Origin: Arthrobacter sp. 18067
Lineage (GTDB): Bacteria; Actinomycetota; Actinomycetes; Actinomycetales; Micrococcaceae
DNA: 64,000 nt
Reading direction: 5' to 3'
Assembly: GCF_902706295.1 (NCBI RefSeq)
Contig: NZ_CACSJJ010000004.1
Location: forward strand, 178,441-242,440
In this document: piece by piece, positions 46,565-55,171 of the stretch
How the letters are laid out: each line of letters starts with the position of its first letter
Position numbering within the stretch: position 1 is the stretch's first letter
Position numbers and translations under genes: made by a program
Notes under the pieces: model-generated
Database searches by the model: none
Told to the model about the DNA's origin: nothing
The model's input: only the letters and a program-made list of their open reading frames with translations

Positions 46565-47553
46565 CTTTGAGGAATGCTCCTGGACCCCAAATACATCGAG
46601 TTGCGGTCCACTCCCGTGACGTGATCGGCCAATACGGCGGCCTGCTCCCACAAGGGTGCCACCAGCTCGTACACCTCGCCGCGGTGCTGGACACACTCCC
46701 CTACGGCGTAGATCTCCTCTTCGTCCATCACCCGGAGGTGGTCGTCCACCACGATGCCGCGCTCCACTGCCAAACCACTCACGACGGCGACATCCACGTT
46801 GGGCCTGATGCCTGCGGTCACTACTACCATGTCGCAGTCCAGGTCGGGTTGGTCGCGGAGGCCCACCCCGGTGATACGGTCCGATCCCAGGATCGCCGTG
46901 GTCCGGCTTCCGGTGTGCACTTCGATGCCCAGCCCCTCGACGCTCCGCCGCAGTATTGCACTGCCGTCGGGCCCCATTTGGGCGCTCATCAGGTGCCCGC
47001 CCGAGTGGACCACCGCGACGTCCAGGCCGTAGGCCTGCAACCCCCGGGCGGCCTCCAACCCGAGCAATCCGCCGCCAATCACCACGGCCCGCCTGTGGTG
47101 CTCGTGCTGGGCGAACTCGATCATCTTCCGCGTATCGTCCATGGTCCTGAACGTGAAGACGCCGTGCCGGACAGTTCCACTGGGCGTATGGAGCCCGTCC
47201 ATCGGTGGCAGGAAGGAGCGGCTGCCGGTGGCGATAATCAGCTGGTCGTACTGGGCCACGCGGCCGTCGGAGGCGAAGACGTGCCGGCTGAACTTGTCGA
47301 TGCGGTCCACCCGGACCCCGGCGTGGAGCGTGATGTTGTTCTCGTGGTACCAGGGGAGGGCGTTGAGGAAGATGTCCGCATCGCTTTCCTCGCCCGAGAG
47401 GACATGGCTGAGCATGATCCGGTTGTAGTTTCCGTAGGGCTCGTCACCGAACATGGTGATGTCGAAGAGGTCGCCGCCACCCCGGGCCAGGATCTCCTCC
47501 ACAGCCCGGGCACCGGCCATACCGTTGCCAATCACCACCAGCCGCCTCTTCAT
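46525..47553 (-). pseudogene. NirB-like FAD/NAD oxidoreductase domain, 3'-truncated
   Basis: A 342-residue protein covering only the N-terminal flavin domain of nitrite reductase large subunit: VIGNGMAGARAVEEIL near residue 7, EPYGNYNRIMLSHVL near 38, ATGSRSFLPP near 110, VVIGGGLLGLEAARGL near 155 and AVGECVQHRGEVYELVAPLW near 290. Full NirB continues for about 500 residues with Fe-S and sirohaem domains. Here the frame leaves the family at SMYLGSRS and ends with ~14 residues read from a palindromic repeat. It may still be a free-standing reductase, but the abrupt end inside a repeat suggests a truncated gene. It overlaps the preceding small gene by one base. Confidence 0.75.
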
Positions 47554-47900
47554 CAGTGCTCCACCATGCCGAGATCCACCACCACTGATCCCCGAACCCC
47601 CGCGGGCGCCACCAGGAACAGCTCGATCACCGACCCGCCATCGGTGTCTTCCACTACCCTCAGCGGGATGTGGACATCGCCCTTGGCACCGATAGGGAAA
47701 TAGCGCATGGGAATTCGGTCCCGCATGAGGACAACGGTGATCAGTTCCGGGCTCGAATTGCCGCCGCGGAAGTACAGCGTCTGGTTCACGACGCCGTCCG
47801 GGACGAAGTGCGAGAGCTCGGCATGGATGGGAACCGGTTTATCCAGCCCGGTGCCCTCGAAGTGGTAGATGCCCTGCAGGAAGAGATTCTGGATGATCAC
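47553..47900 (-). CDS. Uncharacterised 115-residue protein coupled to the NirB-like gene
   Basis: A 115-residue protein taken from the GTG at 47900, which follows GAAAGGAC; the frame stays open to 47933. It looks all-beta: IIQNLFLQGIYHFEGTGLDK, NQTLYFRGGNSS, LITVVLMRD, HIPLRVVEDTDG and IELFLVAPAG. There is no signal peptide and no Cys pair. The stop overlaps the start of the truncated NirB-like gene (TGATG), so both are one transcript. I do not recognise the family; a role in nitrogen metabolism is only suggested by the neighbour. Confidence 0.7.
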   Translation of the reverse strand: MIIQNLFLQGIYHFEGTGLDKPVPIHAELSHFVPDGVVNQTLYFRGGNSSPELITVVLMRDRIPMRYFPIGAKGDVHIPLRVVEDTDGGSVIELFLVAPAGVRGSVVVDLGMVEH

Positions 47901-48040
47901 GGGACAAGTCCTTTCGGCCGGTTCCCTTCCCATGGTGCTCTGCCGTTGTTTCCGTACGCGCGATGCCGTGTTTCCGCCTGCGGGACAGGGCGTAACGATC
48001 GCTTTGCGAACAGCTCACCAGGGTGGAAACCGAGTGAGGA

Positions 48041-49702
48041 CTACAGCATTTCGCCGTCCTGCATCCCATACCGGACCCACGTCCCCGTAGACGCCTCCCG
48101 GCCAGGGCCGGAGGCACACTGATCGAACCACTCCCCCAGGGCACGGTCGTGGCTCACGATCACCAGCGTCCCGGCAAACGACGCCAGCGCGGCCTCCAAC
48201 TGTTCCACCAGCACGGGTGCCAGATGGTTGGTGGGTTCGTCCACGATCATGGTTTCACAGCCACCCAATAGGAGTCGTGCGAGGGCGAGCCGTCGTTGCT
48301 GACCCGCGGAGAGGCCACCCACGGGGACGTGGAATTCAGCCGGCCGGAAAAGACCCAGGCGGAGCAAGCCTTCGGCATGTTCGTCAATGTTTCCACCCAA
48401 TCCGGCGGCGAACGCAGGGAGCAGCCGGAGAGCTGGGCGGGACGGGACCTCCAACTCCTGCTGCAGGTAGCCAACTCTGCCGTTGACGATCACGGATCCC
48501 GCCGCGGGTTCCAGGTTGCCCGTCAGCACAGACAACAGGGTTGACTTGCCGGCACCGTTGGGGCCCGTGATGAGCACCTTTTGTCCGGTTTCCACCCTGA
48601 GGTCGGTGGTGTGGAGCCGTCCCGGCACACTGACTCCGTGGGCTTCCAGGGCGGGTTCGGAGTCCGTTTCAGCAACGGAACCCAGCGGCGCCGCCAGCTT
48701 CAGCGGCACTGGTGGCCGGTCAACGGGATTTTCTTCGAGCCTGCGAAGCCGCTCTTGGGCGTTGCGGACTTTGCTGGATGCCGCACTCTGCCATGTTCCG
48801 GTCTTGAACCCGAAAGCCATCTTGTCGTTGTCGCGCTTGCGCCCGTAACCCATGCGGTCGGCCACCGTGGCGGCTTGGAGGCGTTCGGCAGCCATGGCGT
48901 CGAGCCATTCGTCGTACTGCTGGATCCATCGGGCGCGTTCGGCAGCTTTCTCCCGGAGGTAGCCCTCATAGCCATTCCCGTAGCGGTTCACGGATCGCCG
49001 GTCAGCGTCCACTTCGATGATGGTGGTGGCTACCTTACGCAGCAGGACACGGTCGTGCGAGACCACCACGACGGTGCCGCGATGCGCCGCCAAGCGGGAC
49101 TCGAGCCACGCGGTGCCATTCGCGTCGAGGTGGTTGGTGGGCTCGTCCAGGAGCAGCGCTTCGGCCGGATCGGCCAACAAGCATGCGAGCGCCACACGCT
49201 CCTGCTCGCCGCCGGACAAAGACCCAAGCGTTCGACGCCGGTCCAAGCCACCCAGCCCCAGCTTGTCGAGCGCCGCTTCCACCCGGGATTCGGCAGCGTA
49301 GCCCTCGCGGAGTTGGTACTCCGTCTGCAGGCTGCCGTAGAGCTCGAGTTCTTCGGTGTCGGCATCCGCCAGGCCTGATTCGAGGTCCAGGATGCGCGCC
49401 TCCAGGGAACGCAGGGATGCCAGGGAGGAGTCAATGGCGTCCCCCACCGCCAATGACTCGGAGAGCCCGTGGGTTTGCGCCAGGTAACCGACGCGGTAGC
49501 CGGCGTTCCCGGACAGACCCGCAGTGCCGTCGTCGGGCGTTTCGACGCCGGCCATGAGCCGGAGCAATGTGGATTTACCCGCGCCGTTTTCGCCGACGAT
49601 TGCCACGTGTTCACCGTGGTGGATGACGAGGTCGACATTGTGCAGGAGTTCGCGGTCCCCGTAGCCGTGGGAAACGCCGGAAAGGTGAAGGTGGTCAGTC
49701 AA
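48041..49702 (-). CDS. ABC-F family ATPase
   Basis: A 553-residue protein with two ATPase domains and no membrane part. Walker A: GENGAGKST near residue 37 and GPNGAGKST near 380. Signature: LSGGEQERVALA near 160 and LSAGQQRRLALARLL near 465. The linker between them is the basic helical arm typical of ABC-F proteins that act on ribosomes, some giving antibiotic protection. The TTG at 49702 is preferred because GAGGA lies six bases before it; another TTG at 49717 lacks such a site. Target drug or housekeeping role cannot be told. Confidence 0.9.
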   Translation of the reverse strand: MTDHLHLSGVSHGYGDRELLHNVDLVIHHGEHVAIVGENGAGKSTLLRLMAGVETPDDGTAGLSGNAGYRVGYLAQTHGLSESLAVGDAIDSSLASLRSLEARILDLESGLADADTEELELYGSLQTEYQLREGYAAESRVEAALDKLGLGGLDRRRTLGSLSGGEQERVALACLLADPAEALLLDEPTNHLDANGTAWLESRLAAHRGTVVVVSHDRVLLRKVATTIIEVDADRRSVNRYGNGYEGYLREKAAERARWIQQYDEWLDAMAAERLQAATVADRMGYGRKRDNDKMAFGFKTGTWQSAASSKVRNAQERLRRLEENPVDRPPVPLKLAAPLGSVAETDSEPALEAHGVSVPGRLHTTDLRVETGQKVLITGPNGAGKSTLLSVLTGNLEPAAGSVIVNGRVGYLQQELEVPSRPALRLLPAFAAGLGGNIDEHAEGLLRLGLFRPAEFHVPVGGLSAGQQRRLALARLLLGGCETMIVDEPTNHLAPVLVEQLEAALASFAGTLVIVSHDRALGEWFDQCASGPGREASTGTWVRYGMQDGEML

Positions 49703-49868
49703 GAGGTGTCCTCGCAAGTCCGCAGTGGATGGCAGAAAGCCGTGTGGGTACTGGGGATGCAGCCGCAGGAAGGGGCTGCGCTCAAGACTTCATTGCTCCA
49801 GCCTGCCCGGCACAAGGGGTCACCGTCAACCGAGACACCACGGATGTCACCATTTGCGCCGCATGACC

Positions 49869-49903
49869 TTGCGTTGACACCATTGTGGCGTCATAATGGT
49901 GTC
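49869..49903 (+). promoter_or_regulatory. Leaderless promoter with palindromic operator of the RHH gene
   Basis: TTGCGT (49869-49874) and CATAAT (49892-49897) are 17 bases apart, and seven bases later comes the ATG at 49904, so the mRNA is probably leaderless. A perfect 9-bp inverted repeat, GACACCATT (49876-49884) and AATGGTGTC (49895-49903), covers the -10 and ends at the ATG. Further half-sites GACACCA (49834) and GTCACCATT (49846) lie upstream. This fits cooperative autorepression by a ribbon-helix-helix protein. Confidence 0.65.
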
Positions 49904-50404
49904 ATGCAGCTGAATCACTACGTCACAGCCGTCCAGCAACAGCTGGACACCGCCGCCGAAGCCGGTGGGCCGGAAGCTCGGGCACTGAGCGAACGCCTCA
50001 CCGCGGGCCTCGAATCCACGGTCCGGTTGGTCCTCCTGGAGGCCCTCTCAGATGCCGCCAGCGAGATCACGCTTGAGCTCGCGCCGGGTTCCGTGGATGT
50101 CAGGCTTCGCGACCGCGACCCGGAATTTGTGGTGAACAACCCGCACGGCGGGGACTTCGAGGCAGTCAACGAAGGGCAGCCTATGGCGCCGGAAGACCTC
50201 GACGGAGCCAGCACCTCGCGGACGACGCTCCGACTACCCGATCACCTGAAGCAGCAGGTTGAGGACGCCGCGGGCAAAGACGGCCTGTCCGTGAACTCAT
50301 GGCTGGTCCGGGCGGTTGCCGACGCCCTCAACGGCCGCCACTCCACGCCCCGGGCAACAAACCGTGAACGCGGCGAGCAAAACTTCACAGGATGGGCACG
50401 CTGA
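49904..50404 (+). CDS. HicB/Arc-like ribbon-helix-helix regulator
   Basis: A 166-residue protein. The C-terminal part is a ribbon-helix-helix domain: the beta strand TSRTTLRLPDHLKQQVEDAA near residues 107-126 and the helix SVNSWLVRAVADAL near 132-145. The N-terminal half (VTAVQQQLDTAAEAGGPEAR, then TLELAPGSVDVRLRDRDPEF) resembles HicB-type antitoxins. The start at 49904 is fixed by the promoter and palindrome directly before it. The stop overlaps the ATG of the DUF4097 gene (TGATGG). By analogy with antitoxins it should repress its own operon. Confidence 0.8.
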   Translation: MQLNHYVTAVQQQLDTAAEAGGPEARALSERLTAGLESTVRLVLLEALSDAASEITLELAPGSVDVRLRDRDPEFVVNNPHGGDFEAVNEGQPMAPEDLDGASTSRTTLRLPDHLKQQVEDAAGKDGLSVNSWLVRAVADALNGRHSTPRATNRERGEQNFTGWAR

Positions 50405-51261
50405 TGGCAACCTTCCAGACTCCCCAGCCAATCGCCGTCGTGGTTGATGTATCCGTCCGCGCCGATATCTGGCTCGTCGCCAGCGACAGGATGGACACCG
50501 TGGTCAACGTCCAACCCCGCAAGCCGGGCCGGGGCCTGGACGTCAAGATGGCCGAGCAGACCACCGCGGACTACTCCGATGGGACTTTGCAGGTCAGGCT
50601 TCGGCCCGCGATCCGGCACACCTGGTTCAGCGACGGCGGGGCCGTGGAGATCACCGTGGAGGTGCCCACAGGCAGCAGCCTGGAGCTGAAGTCAGCCATG
50701 GGAGATCTCCGCTGCGACGGCGAGTTCAGCTCTGCCGACCTGAAGACCGACTTGGGCCAGATCCGTATTGACCACTGCGGCGAGCTCCGGGCCCATACGG
50801 ACATGGGCGACGTCACCGTGGAGCGCGCCTCAGGCAGGTCAAGGATCAAAACCGGCTCAGGCAAGATCCGTATTCGGGACATCGACGGAGTTGCGACGAT
50901 AAAGAACGGCAACGGCAGCACCTACATCTCGCACGCTGCCGGTGAGCTCAGCGTCAGCGCAGCCAATGGCGACGTCTCCCTCAAGCGGGCCGGCCTGTCC
51001 ACTACCGTCAAAACCTCCAGCGGTGACATCACCGTGGGCGAAGTGGCCGCCGGTAGCCTCACTGTCCAGACCGCGGCGGGCAAACTCGCCATCGGCGTCC
51101 GCGAGGGCACCGCCGCCTGGCTGGACCTCAACACCAAGTACGGACGGGTACGCAACTCGCTCGATGCCATCAATGGCCCCGGCGACACCCCGGATCGGGT
51201 CGAGATCCGGGCTCGCAGCGCCTATGGAGACATCACGGTAACGCGTTCCCCCGTCCGCTAG
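50404..51261 (+). CDS. DUF4097 family beta-strand-repeat protein
   Basis: A 285-residue protein without signal peptide or membrane helix. The chain is a regular series of short strands ending in Gly/Asp turns: SSLELKSAMGDLRCDG near 90, LRAHTDMGDVTVERASG near 125, RIKTGSGKIRIRDIDG near 140, SVSAANGDVSLKRAG near 175 and TVKTSSGDITVGEVAAG near 192. This is the DUF4097 (putative adhesin) solenoid pattern. It is translationally coupled to the RHH regulator, so it may be its partner. Biochemical role unknown. Confidence 0.85.
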   Translation: MATFQTPQPIAVVVDVSVRADIWLVASDRMDTVVNVQPRKPGRGLDVKMAEQTTADYSDGTLQVRLRPAIRHTWFSDGGAVEITVEVPTGSSLELKSAMGDLRCDGEFSSADLKTDLGQIRIDHCGELRAHTDMGDVTVERASGRSRIKTGSGKIRIRDIDGVATIKNGNGSTYISHAAGELSVSAANGDVSLKRAGLSTTVKTSSGDITVGEVAAGSLTVQTAAGKLAIGVREGTAAWLDLNTKYGRVRNSLDAINGPGDTPDRVEIRARSAYGDITVTRSPVR

Positions 51262-51266
51262 GACCG

Positions 51267-52130
51267 CTACACCGTAGCCACAGACCGCTTCCGCCGTGCC
51301 TTCGCCAGCCGTGTGCCGATCAGTCCCTGCCGCGGACTGAACAAGTACACGCCGGCGAACACCACACCTTGGGTGAGGACCACCATGGCCCCGGACGCGG
51401 TGTCCAGGTAGTAGCTGAGGTAGATACCGGCCACGGAACACACTACGGAGATGACGGGCGCTATAACCAGCATCCGGGAGAAGCGGTCGGTCAGCAGGTA
51501 GGCCGTGGCGCCCGGGATGATCAGCATGGCCACCACCAGCACCACACCCACAGTCTGCAACGCCACCACGGAGGTCAATGCGAGCAAGCCCAGGAGCAGG
51601 GCGCCGAGCCTTTTGGGGGACAGCCCGATGGCATGGGCGTGCGTGGGGTCGAAGGCGTAGAGGGTGAGGTCGCGGCGTTTGAGGATCAGGATGGCGAAGG
51701 CGACCACGCCCAGGACCACCACCTGGATGAGGTCCGGGATGCTGACGCCCAGCAGGTTGCCGAAGATGATGTGGTTCAGGTCGGTCTGGCTCGGGGTCAC
51801 GGAGATCAGCACCAAGCCCAGCGCGAACAACGAGGTGAACACAATGCCGATCGCAGCATCTTCCTTCACCCTGCTGGTATTGCGGACCACCCCAATCAAC
51901 GTCACCGCGATGAGCGCGAACACCAGCGCGCCGAGCGCGAACGGCGCACCCACGATATAGGCCAGGACGACGCCGGGAAGCACCGCGTGCGAGACGGCGT
52001 CGCCCATGAGGGACCAGCCGATCAGGACGAGCCAGCAGCTCAGCACAGCACAGACCACCGCGGCGATGGCCGTGGTGGCGAGGGCCCGGACCATGAAGTC
52101 GTACGTCAGGGGTTCCAGCAGGAATTCCAT
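51267..52130 (-). CDS. Metal ABC transporter permease (MntB/ZnuB-type)
   Basis: A 287-residue permease of the ABC-3 family with about eight to nine membrane helices. MGDAVSHAVLPGVVLAYIVGAPFALGAL near residues 42-70 is the family hallmark. It forms the channel for a divalent metal taken from the binding protein at 52865-53809. It starts 3 bp after the stop of the ATPase gene and ends 5 bp from the convergent DUF4097 gene. Confidence 0.9.
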   Translation of the reverse strand: MEFLLEPLTYDFMVRALATTAIAAVVCAVLSCWLVLIGWSLMGDAVSHAVLPGVVLAYIVGAPFALGALVFALIAVTLIGVVRNTSRVKEDAAIGIVFTSLFALGLVLISVTPSQTDLNHIIFGNLLGVSIPDLIQVVVLGVVAFAILILKRRDLTLYAFDPTHAHAIGLSPKRLGALLLGLLALTSVVALQTVGVVLVVAMLIIPGATAYLLTDRFSRMLVIAPVISVVCSVAGIYLSYYLDTASGAMVVLTQGVVFAGVYLFSPRQGLIGTRLAKARRKRSVATV

Positions 52131-52133
52131 GGC

Positions 52134-52868
52134 TTAGCCCCTGTTCATGACGTCGAGGCCGAAAGCCATGGCCAGGTTCTCCGGCTGAAGCACAGTGTCC
52201 GGGCTTCCATGCATGAGCACCTTGCGCATCAACAACACTGCTTCGTCACAGAGCTGGGGTAGAGCGTGGAGGTCGTGGGTGGAGATCAGGATGGTGGCGC
52301 CGTCTTCGGCCAGCTCGCGGAGGAGCCGGGTGATGGTGGCCTCGGACCTCTTGTCCACTCCCGCGAACGGCTCGTCCAGCAGCATCATGGTGGCGCCTTG
52401 CGCAATGCCGCGGGCCACGAAAGCCCGCTTTTTCTGCCCGCCGGACAACTGCCCGATCTGCCGGTCGGCGTACTCGCTCAGCTCCACGCGTTCCAAAGCA
52501 TGCTCGACGGCGTCCCGGTCCGCCTTGCGGGGCCGGCGCGTGAATCCCAGGTGCCCGTAGCGGCCCATCATCACCACGTCCCGGACGGACAAGGGGAAGG
52601 CCCAATCCACGTCCTCGCTTTGGGGAACGTAGCCAATACCGGCGTCCTTGCGCATCTTCATCGGCGGTTCGCCGTTGATGAGCACCCGGCCGGAATCGGG
52701 CTTCACCATGCCCATGATGACTTTGAACAGCGTGGACTTGCCCGAGCCGTTCATGCCCACCAATCCACAGATCCTTGAATGGTCCAAGGTGAGGGATGCC
52801 TTGTCCAGCGCCAGGACCTCACCGTAATGGACCGTGACGTTCTCAACAGCGATCGCGGGGGTGCTCAT
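52134..52868 (-). CDS. Metal ABC transporter ATP-binding protein
   Basis: A 244-residue ATPase. Walker A GMNGSGKST near residue 38, signature LSGGQKKRAFVARGIA near 138, Walker B MMLLDEPFAGVD near 158, and the switch His in STHDLHALPQ near 195. It overlaps the binding-protein gene by four bases and the permease gene follows at once, so the three form one operon that imports Mn, Zn or Fe. Confidence 0.92.
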   Translation of the reverse strand: MSTPAIAVENVTVHYGEVLALDKASLTLDHSRICGLVGMNGSGKSTLFKVIMGMVKPDSGRVLINGEPPMKMRKDAGIGYVPQSEDVDWAFPLSVRDVVMMGRYGHLGFTRRPRKADRDAVEHALERVELSEYADRQIGQLSGGQKKRAFVARGIAQGATMMLLDEPFAGVDKRSEATITRLLRELAEDGATILISTHDLHALPQLCDEAVLLMRKVLMHGSPDTVLQPENLAMAFGLDVMNRG

Positions 52869-53809
52869 GACGTTGCTCCTGTCAGTGCCGTGGTGATGAC
52901 CTTGGCGTCATGGCGCATGAGGTCAAGGTACGTGGGAACAGGCCCATCCGCTTCAGAGAGGGAATCGACGTACAAGGTCCCTCCGAACGTGGCATCAGTT
53001 GCACCCACCACCTGCTGCATAGGGGCATCCGAGACCGTGGATTCACAGAACACCGCCGGAACCTGGTTGTCCTTCACGAACTCGATGGCCCGGGTGATCT
53101 GCTGTGGCGTGGCCTGCTGCTCCGCGTTCACAGCCCAGATGTAGACCTCCTTGAGGCCCGCATCGCGTGCCAGGTAGGAGAAGGCACCTTCGCAGGTGAC
53201 CAACGCCCGCTGCTTCTCCGACAACACGGAGAGCTTGGAGACCATCTCGTCCTGCACTGTCTGGAGCTGGGCGTTATAGGCCTTGGCGTTGGCCTCGAAC
53301 TCGGCAGCATGGGACGGCGCCAGCTTGGCGAAAGCCTTGGCCATGTTGTTGGCATAGATCTGGACATTCTTGGGCGACATCCACGCGTGCGGGTTCGGCT
53401 TGCCCTGATAGGAATCCTCGGCAATGGGCATGACCTCCACGCCATCGCTCACCACCGCGTGCGGAACATCGAGGTCCTCCACGAACTGGGCAAACCACGC
53501 CTCAAGATTCAGCCCGTTGTCCAGGATCAGGTCAGCTTGGGCAGCTTTCCGAATGTCACCCGGCGTTGGCTCGTAGCCATGGATCTCCGCGCCGGCCTTG
53601 GTAATGGACTCCACGCGGAGCTTGTCCCCGGCCACATTGCTGGCCACATCCGCCAACACAGTGAACGTTGTGAGCACCACGGGCTTGTCATCACCTCCTG
53701 CGGAGGAGCTTCCCCCACAGGCGGAGACCCCCAGGGCGAGAGCAATGACAACAGCAATGACAGCGAGACGGCGGACATCTTTGGCGCACCGAAACAAAAA
53801 GTTAGGCAT
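52865..53809 (-). CDS. Metal ABC transporter substrate-binding lipoprotein (Mn-type)
   Basis: A 314-residue cluster A-I binding protein. Residues 1-30 are a lipoprotein signal with the lipobox GVSACG. Likely ligands: His in IHGYEPTPGD near residue 76, His in PNPHAWMSP near 140, Glu in CEGAFSYL near 206 and Asp in YVDSLSEADGP near 280. The chain lacks the His-rich loop of zinc-specific ZnuA, so manganese (or iron) is more likely. The ATG at 53809 sits inside a DtxR-like palindrome and one base after the predicted transcription start, so the message may be leaderless. Confidence 0.85.
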   Translation of the reverse strand: MPNFLFRCAKDVRRLAVIAVVIALALGVSACGGSSSAGGDDKPVVLTTFTVLADVASNVAGDKLRVESITKAGAEIHGYEPTPGDIRKAAQADLILDNGLNLEAWFAQFVEDLDVPHAVVSDGVEVMPIAEDSYQGKPNPHAWMSPKNVQIYANNMAKAFAKLAPSHAAEFEANAKAYNAQLQTVQDEMVSKLSVLSEKQRALVTCEGAFSYLARDAGLKEVYIWAVNAEQQATPQQITRAIEFVKDNQVPAVFCESTVSDAPMQQVVGATDATFGGTLYVDSLSEADGPVPTYLDLMRHDAKVITTALTGATS

Positions 53810-53845
53810 ACCGAAAAGTGTAGCCAAGCATGGGTCACCCAGCAA
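53802..53845 (-). promoter_or_regulatory. Leaderless promoter and DtxR/MntR-like box of the metal transporter
   Basis: On the minus strand TTGCTG (53845-53840) and TACACT (53822-53817) are 17 bases apart, placing the transcript start at about 53810, next to the ATG at 53809. The palindrome TTCGGTATGCCTAA (53815-53802) covers this point and the first codons. Its TTmGG halves are of the DtxR-family kind, which suggests repression by metal-loaded MntR. Confidence 0.5.
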
Positions 53846-53860
53846 AGCTAGGCTTGTCAC

Positions 53861-54589
53861 ATGGGCACTCTTTCCACCAAGGCATCTCTGTACAGATTCA
53901 CTGCCCTCGACGCCATCGCAGTGGCCGTCTACCTCGGCTTTACCGCGTACTTCACCTTCGCAGGCGAGTCGGTGGAACGGCTCATGCTCCAGCTTTTTCC
54001 CCAGCCAGCCACCGCATCCTACGCTGTCAACGCGATCTTCTATGCCGGCGTCGGAATATTCGCAGTGGCCTCGGCCTGGCGCGTTGTGGGCCGCGATCTC
54101 AAGATCCTGGGCACCCGGCCGTGGTTCACCCTGGGCATGATTCCCCTCGCGATCGTGGTGATGCTCATCCTCACGGCCATCCTGGTGGCGGCATTCGGGA
54201 CGGCCGAAAGCTCAGAGAACCAACTTGGCATCCAAGGCCTGCTGCAACAGGTGCCCGCCTGGCTCATGGTGCCACTGTTGGTGATCCTTGGTCCGTTCGT
54301 GGAGGAGTACCTCTTCCGCCATCTCCTGATCGGCAAGTTGTCCCGGTACCTGAATATCTGGGTATGCTGCGTGATCTCCGTGGTGGTCTTCGCATCCATC
54401 CACGTGGTGGGGCGCGAAGGGCTGGTGTTGTCCGCCTTGGCGCCGTACCTGGGCATGGCCCTGGTGCTGGTTGCCGTCTATGTGTGGACAGGGAAGAACC
54501 TGATGTTCTCCTACTTTGTCCACGCCGCGAAGAACCTCATGGCCGTAGTGCTCATCTATGCCATCCCACCGGAACTTCTACCCAACTGA
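53861..54589 (+). CDS. CPBP family intramembrane metalloprotease
   Basis: A 242-residue membrane protein with about seven to eight helices. The family motifs are present: EEYLFRHLL near residues 147-155 (paired Glu and Arg) and FASIHV near 172-177 (metal-binding His). A third His occurs in FVHAAKNLM near 222. CPBP (Abi, Rce1-like) proteases cut prenylated or membrane peptides and may act in peptide maturation or immunity. It is divergent from the metal transporter operon (51 bp). Its final codons lie in a long palindrome. Confidence 0.85.
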   Translation: MGTLSTKASLYRFTALDAIAVAVYLGFTAYFTFAGESVERLMLQLFPQPATASYAVNAIFYAGVGIFAVASAWRVVGRDLKILGTRPWFTLGMIPLAIVVMLILTAILVAAFGTAESSENQLGIQGLLQQVPAWLMVPLLVILGPFVEEYLFRHLLIGKLSRYLNIWVCCVISVVVFASIHVVGREGLVLSALAPYLGMALVLVAVYVWTGKNLMFSYFVHAAKNLMAVVLIYAIPPELLPN

Positions 54590-54646
54590 GTAACAGCAAA
54601 CGTTCCACTGGGCCCTCATTGCGACGTTTGCTGCGACCCAGTTGGG
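54581..54646. repeat. Long palindrome overlapping the CPBP stop codon
   Basis: The left arm 54581-54603 (CCCAACTGAGTAACAGCAAA plus CGT) and the right arm 54624-54646 pair over 23 bp with three mismatches, around a 20-base loop. The CPBP stop TGA lies in the left arm. Its first bases match the beginning of the 8071 palindrome region (CCCAACTAAGTAGCAG), so these look like members of one dispersed family that may also terminate transcription. Confidence 0.8.
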
Positions 54647-54712
54647 TAATCCGGACGAAAGGTGACCGCATCGCCCTACACAGCCACCCGCCGTCGGGAA
54701 TAGCTTGAAGGC

Positions 54713-55150
54713 ATGACGCTGAACATCCAGATCGCTGTTGACTCCAAGAAGCCTCACGACCTCGCCGACTGGTGGGCCCAGACGCTGGAATGGAAGGTGG
54801 AACCGCAGGATGAAGCATTCATCCGTTCCATGATCGAGCAGGGATTCGCCACTGAGGACCAGACCATCACCCACAAAGGCAAGCTGGTTTGGGCGGAGGG
54901 CTGTGCAATCGTGCCGGCTGAGGACACCGATCCCAAGACCGGCCGGCGCATCCTGTTCCAGACCGATCCCAATGAAAAGACAGTCAAGAACCGCGTGCAC
55001 TGGGATGTCCGCCTGGACGGACGCGACAAGGACGAGGTGCGGAAACAGCTTGAGGCCAGGGGCGCCAAACACCTCTGGACGGCCAGCCAGGGACCCCATG
55101 ATTGGCACACCATGGCCGACCCCGAGGGCAACGAGTTCTGCATCAGCTAA
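54713..55150 (+). CDS. VOC/glyoxalase-like protein
   Basis: A 145-residue protein with the paired beta-alpha-beta3 pattern of the vicinal-oxygen-chelate family (LNIQIAVDSKKPHDLADWWAQTL near the start, RVHWDVRLDGRDKDEVRKQLEARGAK near 100 and MADPEGNEFCI at the end). Substrate unknown; many such actinobacterial proteins are uncharacterised or confer drug tolerance. GAAGG lies just before the ATG. It precedes menB by 21 bp in the same direction. Confidence 0.82.
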   Translation: MTLNIQIAVDSKKPHDLADWWAQTLEWKVEPQDEAFIRSMIEQGFATEDQTITHKGKLVWAEGCAIVPAEDTDPKTGRRILFQTDPNEKTVKNRVHWDVRLDGRDKDEVRKQLEARGAKHLWTASQGPHDWHTMADPEGNEFCIS

Positions 55151-55171
55151 GGCCATTACTAGACTCGGACT

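Noticed and set aside
49874..49879. TTGACA as the -35 box of the RHH gene
   Set aside because: It is only 12 bases from CATAAT, too close. TTGCGT at 49869 gives a 17-base spacer. The TTGACA bases are part of the palindrome.
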